6,114 nucleotides of DNA from positions 1-6,114 of the forward strand of contig JAKONS010000276.1 in NCBI GenBank assembly GCA_022701845.1, written 5' to 3'. Both the position numbers and the translations under genes were made by a program. The number at the start of each line of letters is the position of its first letter. Positions within the stretch are counted from its first letter, which is position 1. The notes beneath the pieces are model-generated. The model searched no databases, was not told where the DNA came from, and saw only the letters and a program-made list of their open reading frames with translations. Source of the DNA: Burkholderiaceae bacterium. GTDB taxonomy: Bacteria; Pseudomonadota; Gammaproteobacteria; Burkholderiales; Burkholderiaceae. Below are positions 1 through 6,017 of the stretch, piece by piece.

Positions 1-727
1 CCTCGCCGTCGATCAGCGGACCGCGCGAGGTATTGACGATGAAGGCGTGCGGCTGCATCGCCTCGAGCGCAGCGCGGTCGACGATGGCGCGGGTGGATTC
101 GGCCAGCACCAGGTGGATCGACACCACGTCCGCGGTGGCGAACAACGTGGCCTTGTCGACCGCTTCCGCACCGGCGGCGGCGGCCCGTTCCGGCGTGAGA
201 TGCGGGCTCCAGGCGACGACCTTCATGCCGAAGGCCGCGCCGATGCGGGCCATGCGTTCGCCCAGCCGCCCCAGGCCGACCAGCCCCAGCGTGCGGCCGG
301 CCAACGACTGCGCCATCGACGGCTGCCAGCGGCCTTCCCGCATCGCGTGTTCGCTCGGCACCAGCCGCTTGGCCAGCGCCAGGATCAGCGCCCAGGCCAT
401 CTCGGCGGTGGCGCCCGCGCTGGCCTTGCTGCCGGGCGCGCCGCAGACGGTGATGCCGGCCGCGGCGCAGGCCGGCATGTCGATCGCGGCATTGGCCATG
501 CCGGTGGTCACCAGCAGGCGCAGGTCGGGCAGGCGGCGCAGCAGCGCGCCAGAAAACGGGGTGCGCTCGCGCATCGCGACGATCACCTGGTAGCCGGCGA
601 AGCGCGCGGCGCGGGTGTCGTCGTCGGCCGGTGTGTCGTGCAGTGCGTCCACCTGGGCGCCCAGCCGGCCCCAGTCGGCCAGGCCGGTGGCGGCGCGCTG
701 GTAGTCGTCGAGGATCAGGATGCGCAT
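1..727 (-). CDS. D-2-hydroxyacid dehydrogenase, NAD(P)-dependent (C-terminus beyond window edge)
   Basis: Cytoplasmic oxidoreductase of the D-isomer-specific 2-hydroxyacid dehydrogenase family, which interconverts 2-oxoacids and D-2-hydroxyacids using NAD(P)H. The first 242 codons are present, running into base 1 without a stop; the family is usually 310-330 residues, so about a quarter is missing. Visible are the N-terminal substrate-domain motif TTGMANAAID (74-83), GATAE (105-109) at the domain hinge, the Rossmann loop G151-L-G-R-L-G156, and NTSRGPLID (232-240) whose R235 matches the catalytic arginine. The catalytic Glu and His would lie beyond the edge. Where NAD-specific members carry Asp at the end of the second Rossmann strand, this one reads VVAWSPH (170-176), so cofactor preference is unclear. 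The ATG at 727 follows the stop of the upstream binding-protein gene by 13 bp, with a weak GGGAA ribosome site, so the two are probably co-transcribed. Family assignment is firm; the substrate is unknown. Confidence 0.9.
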   Translation of the reverse strand, partial: MRILILDDYQRAATGLADWGRLGAQVDALHDTPADDDTRAARFAGYQVIVAMRERTPFSGALLRRLPDLRLLVTTGMANAAIDMPACAAAGITVCGAPGSKASAGATAEMAWALILALAKRLVPSEHAMREGRWQPSMAQSLAGRTLGLVGLGRLGERMARIGAAFGMKVVAWSPHLTPERAAAAGAEAVDKATLFATADVVSIHLVLAESTRAIVDRAALEAMQPHAFIVNTSRGPLIDGE

Positions 728-740
728 GGTGGGTTCCCGT

Positions 741-1748
741 TCAGTCGGCCGAGATGCGGCCTTGCCGGATCACGTCGGCCCAGCGTTTCTGCTCGTCGCG
801 GATGGTCTTGGCGAAAGCCTCGGGGGTGGACGACACCGGCTCGATGCCGAGCGGCTCCAGCTGCGTTTTCTGCGAGGGCGCGGCCATCGCCTTCACCGTG
901 GCGGCATGCAGGGTGCGCAGCACGTCCGGCGGGGTGCCGGCGGGCGCCATCAGGCCGAGCCAGTTCGACAGCTCGTAGCCCGGCAGGCCCGCTTCGGCGA
1001 TGGTCGGCACCTGCGGCAGCGACGGCATGCGGCGCGCGCCGGTGCTGGCCAGCACCCGCACCCGGCCGCTCTTGAGGTGCTCCTCGTAGATGGCGTAGGA
1101 GTCGAAGGTCATGTCGACCCGGCCGGCCAGCACGTCGGTGAGCAGCGGCGCGCTGCCCTTGTAGGGCACATGCACCATGTCGACACCGGCGTCGCGGGCG
1201 AACAGCGCGCCGGCGAGATGGCTGGAGCTGCCGTTGCCGGCCGAGCCGTAGGTCAGGCTGCCGGGCTTCTGTTTGGCCAGCGCGATCAGCTCCTTCACCG
1301 AGCGCGCCGGCAGGCCGGACGACACCACCAGCACCCGCGGCGTCAGGTGCGTCAGCGAGATCGGGGCGAAGTCGCGCAGGGGTTCGTAGCGCAGCTTGGG
1401 GTAGAGCGCCGGGTTGATGGCCTGGGTGCCCATGGTGGCGAACAGCAGGGTGTAGCCGTCCTTGGGTGCGTTGGCGACCGCCTCGGCACCGATGGCGCCG
1501 CCGGCGCCGCCCCGGTTGTCGATCACCACCTGCTGGCCGAGCGCGGTGCCCAGCTCCTGCGCCAGGGCGCGCGCCATCAGGTCGGTGGCGCCACCCGCGG
1601 GAAACGGCACCACCATGCGCAGCGGATGGTCCGGAAACGCGGCGTGGGCGACCTGCGCGGCCAGCGCCGCGCCGGCCACCAGGGCGATGCAGGCGTTGCG
1701 CGCGAGGCGACGGGCGCGGCGGGCGAGGCAGGGGCGCGGTGGGGTCAT
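741..1748 (-). CDS. Bug-family tripartite tricarboxylate transporter substrate-binding protein (copy 1)
   Basis: Periplasmic solute receptor of the Bug/TctC family, 335 residues, the usual size. These proteins bind carboxylates or related small molecules and pass them to TctA/TctB membrane subunits, none of which is in this window. The N-terminus has an Arg-rich n-region (residues 5-17), a hydrophobic core (19-31) and a probable Sec cleavage site after A34-H-A36. The mature protein opens with FPDHPLRMVVPFPAGGATD, the hallmark first ligand loop, then VIDNRGGAGG, PKDGYTLLF, VPYKG and AGRVDMTFD, all typical. The ATG at 1748 is chosen because the signal peptide starts there and GGAAAGAGA lies 6 nt upstream. 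The reading frame stays open another 170 codons upstream, but that part crosses the divergent gene and has no signal-peptide logic. It is first in a minus-strand unit with the D-2-hydroxyacid dehydrogenase. Hand alignment gives about 56% identity to the second Bug protein in this window (3339-4340). Confidence 0.94.
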   Translation of the reverse strand: MTPPRPCLARRARRLARNACIALVAGAALAAQVAHAAFPDHPLRMVVPFPAGGATDLMARALAQELGTALGQQVVIDNRGGAGGAIGAEAVANAPKDGYTLLFATMGTQAINPALYPKLRYEPLRDFAPISLTHLTPRVLVVSSGLPARSVKELIALAKQKPGSLTYGSAGNGSSSHLAGALFARDAGVDMVHVPYKGSAPLLTDVLAGRVDMTFDSYAIYEEHLKSGRVRVLASTGARRMPSLPQVPTIAEAGLPGYELSNWLGLMAPAGTPPDVLRTLHAATVKAMAAPSQKTQLEPLGIEPVSSTPEAFAKTIRDEQKRWADVIRQGRISAD

Positions 1749-1830
1749 GGTGTGTCTCTTTCCGTTCGTTCTTGTGTCGGGCGCCGCGCGCAGCGGGCCG
1801 TCCGCGACTCTAGCCCCGCGCACCCGCGCC

Positions 1831-1909
1831 GGGCCGGCGCCGGCTGGCAAAGCTGTTATGCGGTGCGGGCGGGAGCGGGCCGGCGCAGGCCGGCGCGGCA
1901 GGTTATGCG
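1831..1909. repeat. Degenerate tandem repeat, period about 46-47 bp
   Basis: GGGCCGGCGC occurs at 1831-1840 and 1877-1886, with a further GGCCGGCGC at 1888-1896. GTTATGCG occurs at 1855-1862 and 1902-1909. Both pairs are offset by 46-47 bp in the same order, so the stretch looks like a worn duplication with one 1-bp shift between the halves. The first copy also contains the perfect 12-bp palindrome GCCGGCGCCGGC (1833-1844). GC-rich words recur by chance in such DNA, but the AT-containing GTTATGCG word is less expected. It may mark paired regulator sites. Confidence 0.4.
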
Positions 1910-1924
1910 CCCTGCGGCATGCCT

Positions 1925-1965
1925 GCATTGCGGCCCGGGCGGCTAGGCCGGGCGGCCGGCAATGC
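1925..1965. repeat. Imperfect inverted repeat upstream of the CoA-transferase
   Basis: GCATTGC (1925-1931) is the reverse complement of GCAATGC (1959-1965). The arms extend inward through GGCC on the left and GGCCG on the right with one unpaired base. The loop holds the palindrome GCCCGGGC (1933-1940), and the palindrome GGCATGCC (1916-1923) lies just outside. No T-run follows, so this is not an intrinsic terminator. Its place 88-128 bp ahead of the CoA-transferase start codon fits an operator, which is inference only. Confidence 0.35.
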
Positions 1966-1966
1966 C

Positions 1967-1972
1967 TACAGT
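1967..1972 (+). promoter_or_regulatory. Possible -10 element (TACAGT) for the CoA-transferase unit
   Basis: TACAGT matches the sigma-70 -10 consensus at four of six positions and is one of the few AT-containing words near the gene. It sits beside the right arm of the inverted repeat, as expected for an activator-dependent promoter. No recognisable -35 box lies 16-18 bp upstream. If used, transcription would begin near 1979 with a leader of about 74 nt. This is a weak call. Confidence 0.2.
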
Positions 1973-2052
1973 CCAGCCAGCATCCGCAGGTGCCGCCGCC
2001 GCCCCCGCGGCGCCTGCACCGCATCCACCAAGACGAACCGCCCGGAGACACC

Positions 2053-3297
2053 ATGAGCGCACCTGCCGCCACCCCCAACAGCGGACCGCTGTCGCACCTG
2101 CGGGTGCTCGACCTCAGCCGCATCCTCGCCGCCCCCTGGGCCGGGCAGATCCTCGCCGACCTGGGCGCCGAGGTGATCAAGGTGGAGCGCCCCGGCGCCG
2201 GCGACGACACCCGTTCCTGGGGCCCGCCTTTCCTGAAGGACGCCACCGGCCAGGACACCCGCGAGGCCGGCTACTACCTGGCGGTGAACCGCGGCAAGCG
2301 CTCCATCACCGTCAGCATCGACACCCCCGAAGGCCAGCAGGTGGTGCGCGACCTGGCGCTGCAGGCCGACATCGTGCTGGAGAACTACAAGGCCGGCACC
2401 CTCGAGCGCTACGGCCTCGACCAGGCCAGCCTGCGCAAGCTCAACCCGCGCCTCATCTACTGCTCGGTCACCGGCTTCGGCCAGACCGGCCCGCGCCGCG
2501 ACCAGCCGGCCTACGACTTCCTGATCCAGGCGATGGGCGGCCTGATGAGCGTCACCGGCGAGCGCGACACGCTGCCCGGCGGCGGCCCGCAGAAGGTGGG
2601 CGTGCCGATCGTCGACCTGATGACCGGCATGTACACCGCGGTGTCGGTGCTGGCCGCGGTGGCCCGGCGCGACCAGACCGGCACCGGCGACACCATCGAC
2701 ATCGGCATGCTCGACGTGCAGGTGTCGACGCTGGCCAACCAGGCGATGAACTTCCTGGTGTCGGGCAAGACGCCCAAGCGCAACGGCAACGCCCATCCCA
2801 ACATCCAGCCGCAGGACGTTTTCGCCTGCGCCGACGGCGACATGATCCTGGTGGTCGGCAACGACGGCCAGTTCGCCAAGCTGGCCGGCGTGCTGGGCCG
2901 CGGCGAATGGGCGCAGGACGAGCGCTTCAGGACCAACGCCCAGCGGGTGCGCAACATCGGCGAACTCTCGACCCTGCTGCGCGAGGCCTTCGCCACCTGG
3001 AAGCGGGCCGACATCATCGCGGCGCTGGATGCCGCGGGCGTGCCCAGCGGCGCCATCAACAGCGTGCCGGAAGTGTTCGAGGACCCGCAGGTGCAGGCGC
3101 GCGGCATGCTGATGAAGCTGCCGCACCCGGCCGGCGTGGACGTGCCGCAGGTGGCCAGCCCGATGCGTTTCGCCGACGCGCCGATCACCTACCGCCGCCC
3201 GCCGCCCTTGCTGGGCGAGCACTCCGACGAAGTGCTGCGCGAGTTGGGCTACGACGACGCGCGCATCGCCGCGCTGCGTGCCGCCGGCGCCATCTAG
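2053..3297 (+). CDS. Class III (CaiB/BaiF family) CoA-transferase
   Basis: Cytoplasmic enzyme that moves CoA between carboxylic acids (for example from succinyl-CoA or acetyl-CoA to the substrate acid), usually as an interlocked homodimer. It has 414 residues, a normal length. Family marks are LRVLDLSRILAAPWAGQILADL (16-37, shown in part by VLDLSR and APWAGQ), GAEVIKVERPGAGDDTR (38-54), the NRGKRSI segment (79-85), LENYKAGTLERYGL (109-122), SVTGFGQTGP (138-147) and PAYDFLIQAMGG (152-163). VGVPIVDLMTGMY (182-194) places D188 where formyl-CoA transferase has its catalytic Asp169. The ATG at 2053 has GGAG at 2044-2047, a good ribosome site, and gives the family's usual N-terminus. The open frame upstream lies over the divergent control region and is not part of the protein. 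As first gene of the plus-strand unit beside a binding-protein gene, it probably activates the acid taken up by that system. The specific acid is unknown; the family covers oxalate, carnitine, mesaconate, benzylsuccinate and others. Confidence 0.94.
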   Translation: MSAPAATPNSGPLSHLRVLDLSRILAAPWAGQILADLGAEVIKVERPGAGDDTRSWGPPFLKDATGQDTREAGYYLAVNRGKRSITVSIDTPEGQQVVRDLALQADIVLENYKAGTLERYGLDQASLRKLNPRLIYCSVTGFGQTGPRRDQPAYDFLIQAMGGLMSVTGERDTLPGGGPQKVGVPIVDLMTGMYTAVSVLAAVARRDQTGTGDTIDIGMLDVQVSTLANQAMNFLVSGKTPKRNGNAHPNIQPQDVFACADGDMILVVGNDGQFAKLAGVLGRGEWAQDERFRTNAQRVRNIGELSTLLREAFATWKRADIIAALDAAGVPSGAINSVPEVFEDPQVQARGMLMKLPHPAGVDVPQVASPMRFADAPITYRRPPPLLGEHSDEVLRELGYDDARIAALRAAGAI

Positions 3298-3338
3298 GCG
3301 ATCCGCCGGATTCGAATAACAAACGAGGAGACATCGAC

Positions 3339-4340
3339 ATGCGACGCAAGACATTCACCACCCGCCTGCTGGCCGCCGCCCTGGCCGCCGCCGGCCTCGC
3401 CGCGAGCGGCACCGTGTGGGCCGGCGACGGCCCCGGCGGCTACCCCGACAAGCCGATCCGCCTGGTGGTGCCCTTCCTGGCCGGCGGCGCCACCGACCTG
3501 ATGGCGCGCACCATGGCGCAGAAGCTGTCGGACGCGGTCGGCCAGCAGGTGGTGATCGACAACCGGGCCGGTGCCGGCGGCTCGATCGGCGCGGAAGCGG
3601 TGGCCACCGCCCCGAAGGACGGCTACACCCTGCTGTTCTCGACCATGGGCGTGCTCACCATCAACCCCAGCCTCTACCGCAACCTGAAATACGACCCGGT
3701 GACCAGTTTCGCGCCGGTCGCCATGACCCATGTCACCTCCAACCTGCTGGTGGTGAACCCGCAGCTGCCGGTGAAATCGGTGGCCGAACTGGTGGCCTAT
3801 GCGCGCAGCAAGCCGGGCGCGCTCACCTTCAGTTCGTCGGGCAACGGCACCAGCAGCCAGCTGTCGGGCGAGCTGTTCAAGTCGATCGCCAAGGTCGACA
3901 TGCAGCACGTGCCCTACAAGGGCACCGCCGCGGCGCTGCCCGACCTGCTGGCCGGCCGGGTCGACATGACCTTCGACACCGCCTCCAACTTCGTCGACTA
4001 TGTGAAGACCGGCAAGCTGCGCGCGCTCGCCGTCACCTCGAAGACCCGCGCGCCCAACCTGCCGGAGGTGCCCACCGTGGCCGAGGCGCCGGGCTTCGCC
4101 GACTACGACGTGTCGCTATGGCTGGGCGTGCTGGCACCGGCCGGCACCGCGCCCGAGGTGGTCGCCTGGCTCAACAGCCGCCTGGTGGCGGTGATGCGCG
4201 ACCCGGCGATGGACGCCACCCTCAAGCCCTACGGCATCCAGCCGCTGTTCAGCACGCCGCAGGCGTTCGCGCAGCAGATCGACAAGGACCGCAGGAAATG
4301 GGCGGCGGTGGTGAAGGCCGCCAACGTCACCGCCGACTGA
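3339..4340 (+). CDS. Bug-family tripartite tricarboxylate transporter substrate-binding protein (copy 2)
   Basis: Second periplasmic receptor of the Bug/TctC family, 333 residues. The signal peptide has basic residues MRRK, a hydrophobic stretch (10-22) and likely cleavage after V26-W-A28. The mature protein contains PIRLVVPFLAGGATD, VIDNRAGAGG, PKDGYTLLF, HVPYKG and AGRVDMTFD in the family order, ending in NVTAD much as copy 1 ends in RISAD. The first ligand loop reads PFLAGG where copy 1 has PFPAGG. The ATG at 3339 is preceded by the strong ribosome site GAGGAG (3325-3330), 8 nt away. The gene starts 41 bp after the CoA-transferase stop; an 8-bp palindrome ATTCGAAT (3310-3317) lies in that gap. 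No TctA or TctB partner is visible, so it would depend on membrane subunits encoded elsewhere. The ligand is probably the acid handled by the neighbouring CoA-transferase, which is inference. Confidence 0.95.
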   Translation: MRRKTFTTRLLAAALAAAGLAASGTVWAGDGPGGYPDKPIRLVVPFLAGGATDLMARTMAQKLSDAVGQQVVIDNRAGAGGSIGAEAVATAPKDGYTLLFSTMGVLTINPSLYRNLKYDPVTSFAPVAMTHVTSNLLVVNPQLPVKSVAELVAYARSKPGALTFSSSGNGTSSQLSGELFKSIAKVDMQHVPYKGTAAALPDLLAGRVDMTFDTASNFVDYVKTGKLRALAVTSKTRAPNLPEVPTVAEAPGFADYDVSLWLGVLAPAGTAPEVVAWLNSRLVAVMRDPAMDATLKPYGIQPLFSTPQAFAQQIDKDRRKWAAVVKAANVTAD

Positions 4341-4387
4341 GCGCCGACCCGCGACATCCGCAACAACCGAGATTCGAGATCCGAACC

Positions 4388-4993
4388 ATGAAACTCCACT
4401 GGTCCCCCAAGTCGCCGTTCGTGCGCAAAGTGATGGTCTGCGCGCACGAGCTGGGCATCGTCGAGCAGCTCACCCTGGTGCGCTCGGTGGCGGCGATGCT
4501 CAAGCCGAATCCGCAGATCATGGCGGACAACCCGCTGTCGAAGATCCCCACGCTGGTGCTGGACGACGGCCGCACCCTGTTCGATTCGGTCGTCATCTGC
4601 GAATACCTCGACGACCTGGCCGGCGGCACGCTGTTCCCCCGCCAGGGCGCGCCGCGCTGGCAGGCGCTGCGCTGGCATGCGCTGGGCACCGGCCTGCTCG
4701 ACGCATTGATCCTGTGGCGCAACGAGCGCGAACGCGAGGCGCCGAACCCGGTGCTGATCGACGCCTTCGCGCTGAAGACCGAGGCCTGCCTGGCCCTGCT
4801 CGAAAAAGAGGTGCCGGAGCTCGACGAGGCCGCGCTGTCCATCGGCCACATCGGCATCGCCTGCGCGCTGGGCTATATCGACTACCGCTTCGACACCCTG
4901 GCCTGGCGCGACCGCGCGCGCGCGCTGGCCGGCTGGTTCGCCACGATGGAGCAGCGGCCGTCGATGCGGAACACCGGGCCGGAAGAGGGCTGA
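4388..4993 (+). CDS. Glutathione S-transferase family protein
   Basis: Soluble GST-fold protein of 201 residues, similar in length and layout to E. coli YibF. The thioredoxin-like N-domain begins with SPKSPFVRKV (6-15), where S9 precedes Pro at the site used by Cys in omega-type GSTs. The glutathione site is shown by NPLSKIPTLVLDDG (48-61) with the cis-proline P54, and by the D66-S67 pair that binds the gamma-glutamyl group. The C-terminal helical domain contains LSIGHIGIACALGYIDYRF (150-168), typical of this subgroup, although the usual capping Asp of the (S/T)xxD motif is H154 here. The ATG at 4388 gives the standard N-terminus; the ribosome site is weak (CGAGAT, 4375-4380, also present as a direct repeat at 4368-4373). 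It lies 47 bp after copy 2 of the Bug protein and is probably in the same transcript. It could conjugate, isomerise or dehalogenate an intermediate, or protect against a reactive one. Function not determined. Confidence 0.88.
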   Translation: MKLHWSPKSPFVRKVMVCAHELGIVEQLTLVRSVAAMLKPNPQIMADNPLSKIPTLVLDDGRTLFDSVVICEYLDDLAGGTLFPRQGAPRWQALRWHALGTGLLDALILWRNEREREAPNPVLIDAFALKTEACLALLEKEVPELDEAALSIGHIGIACALGYIDYRFDTLAWRDRARALAGWFATMEQRPSMRNTGPEEG

Positions 4994-5042
4994 GCGGCGC
5001 GATAAGCGCAGGCCGAGACGACAAAAAAAGAGAGACAAGAAC

Positions 5043-6002
5043 ATGAACGACCATTCCTCCGCCTGGCGTATCGCCGGCGTCGCCCTGCTGGGCGCAGGCG
5101 CAGCTGCCGGCGCCTCGGCCCAGCCCGCCGCCCCGGCCGCTCCGGCAGGCACGGCGGCGACGCAGCCGGCCTTCACCGCCTCCTTCGTCACCGCCGACGA
5201 CGGCACCCGCCTGGCGGTGCGCGAATACGGCAACCCGCAGGGCCCGGCCATCGTCTTCGTGCACGGCATCGCGCAGAGCCAGCTGGCCTTCGCCCGCCAG
5301 ATGCAGGCGCCGCTCACCGCGCGCTACCGCCTCATCACCTACGACCTGCGCGGCCATGGCGAATCCGACAAGCCGACCCGGGAAGACGCCTACACCAGCG
5401 GCCGGCGCATGTCGGACGACCTGCAGGCGGTCATCACCGCCACCCGCGCCGACCGGCCGGTGCTGGTGGGCTGGTCGCTCGGCGGCATCGTGGTGGCGCA
5501 GTACCTGCGCGACTACGGCGACCAGGGCGTGGCGGGGGTGAACTTCGTCGGTGCGCGCGTCGCCCAGCCGCCCGGCCAGGCCGCCCGCATGCCGGGCGCG
5601 GCCTTCCTGCGCGACATGCTGGCGCCCGAGCTCGAGCGCAACATCCGCGCCACCGCGAGCTTCGTGCGCGCCTGCGTGGCGACGCCGCTGCCGCAGCAGG
5701 ATTTCGAGCTGATGCTGGGCTACAACATGGCCAGCCCGGCCTATGCCCGCGCCGCCACCCTCAAATGGAGCGGCAGCACCGACTTCGCCCAGGCGCTGCT
5801 GGCGGTGCGGGTGCCGGTGCTGATCTCGCACGGCCGCCAGGACCAGGTCATCTCGCCCGCGGTGGCGGAAGAGGCGGGCCGGCTGCTGAAGACCTCCCGC
5901 CTGTCCTGGTACGAGACGGCCGGGCATTCGGTCTTCTACGAGGACGCGCCGCGCTTCAATGCCGAGCTGGCGGCTTTCGTGGACGGGCTACCGGGGCGTT
6001 GA
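5043..6002 (+). CDS. Exported alpha/beta-fold hydrolase
   Basis: Alpha/beta hydrolase of 319 residues with a complete apparent triad: nucleophile S145 in GWSLGG, acid D267 in HGRQDQV and base H295 in AGHSVFYE. The oxyanion-hole motif is H74-G75, and YDLRGHGESDKP (100-111) is typical of esterase, lactonase and haloperoxidase-like members. Residues 1-26 look like a Sec signal peptide (hydrophobic 10-22, cleavage after A24-S-A26), followed by an Ala/Pro-rich linker to about residue 43. The mature enzyme should therefore act in the periplasm or outside, unlike most relatives of this type. The ATG at 5043 has an AAGAGAGA ribosome site (5028-5035) just after an A7 run, 7 nt upstream. It follows the GST gene by 49 bp and is last in the plus-strand unit. 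No intrinsic terminator is seen in the 15 bp before the convergent gene. Substrate unknown; ester or lactone hydrolysis is the most likely activity. Confidence 0.9.
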   Translation: MNDHSSAWRIAGVALLGAGAAAGASAQPAAPAAPAGTAATQPAFTASFVTADDGTRLAVREYGNPQGPAIVFVHGIAQSQLAFARQMQAPLTARYRLITYDLRGHGESDKPTREDAYTSGRRMSDDLQAVITATRADRPVLVGWSLGGIVVAQYLRDYGDQGVAGVNFVGARVAQPPGQAARMPGAAFLRDMLAPELERNIRATASFVRACVATPLPQQDFELMLGYNMASPAYARAATLKWSGSTDFAQALLAVRVPVLISHGRQDQVISPAVAEEAGRLLKTSRLSWYETAGHSVFYEDAPRFNAELAAFVDGLPGR

Positions 6003-6017
6003 AGCGACGGCGGTGGT

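Larger units (their letters stand above)
1749..2052. promoter_or_regulatory. Divergent intergenic control region between the two units
   Basis: This 304-bp gap separates the start codons of the minus-strand Bug gene and the plus-strand CoA-transferase, so it must hold promoters for both directions. No convincing gene lies in it; open frames crossing it are read-through from high GC. It contains direct repeats (GGCCGGCGC three times, GTTATGCG twice), an inverted repeat (1925-1965) and several short palindromes, the sort of material a regulator could bind. I could not identify a clean sigma-70 -35/-10 pair on either strand. No regulator gene is visible in the window. Confidence 0.7.

Noticed and set aside
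1641..1748. Twin-arginine (Tat) export of Bug copy 1, suggested by paired arginines at residues 10-11 and 13-14
   Set aside because: The consensus around the pair (S/T-R-R-x-F-L-K) is absent; a Sec signal with an Arg-rich n-region explains it and is normal for the family.
47..1946. Overlapping plus-strand open frames opposite the dehydrogenase and Bug copy 1
   Set aside because: Both minus-strand genes carry clear motifs and signal-peptide or start-codon logic; the plus frames give low-complexity Arg/Gly/Ala-rich translations.
1462..2052. Upstream extension of the CoA-transferase frame by 197 codons
   Set aside because: The extension runs antisense through the divergent Bug gene and the control region, has no matching domain, and the ATG at 2053 has a good GGAG site and the family's normal N-terminus.
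1749..2258. N-terminal extension of Bug copy 1 to a start at 2258 on the minus strand
   Set aside because: It would bury the signal peptide 170 residues into the protein and overlap the divergent CoA-transferase.
1966..3354. Long minus-strand open frame (462 codons) opposite the CoA-transferase
   Set aside because: It is antisense to a gene with unmistakable family motifs; its translation is rich in His, Arg, Gly and Val without recognisable domains, the usual shadow in 70% GC DNA.
5011..5042. A7 run (5023-5029) before the hydrolase as a terminator
   Set aside because: On the plus strand it is A, not T, with no GC hairpin before it; it more likely gives an unstructured ribosome-binding leader.
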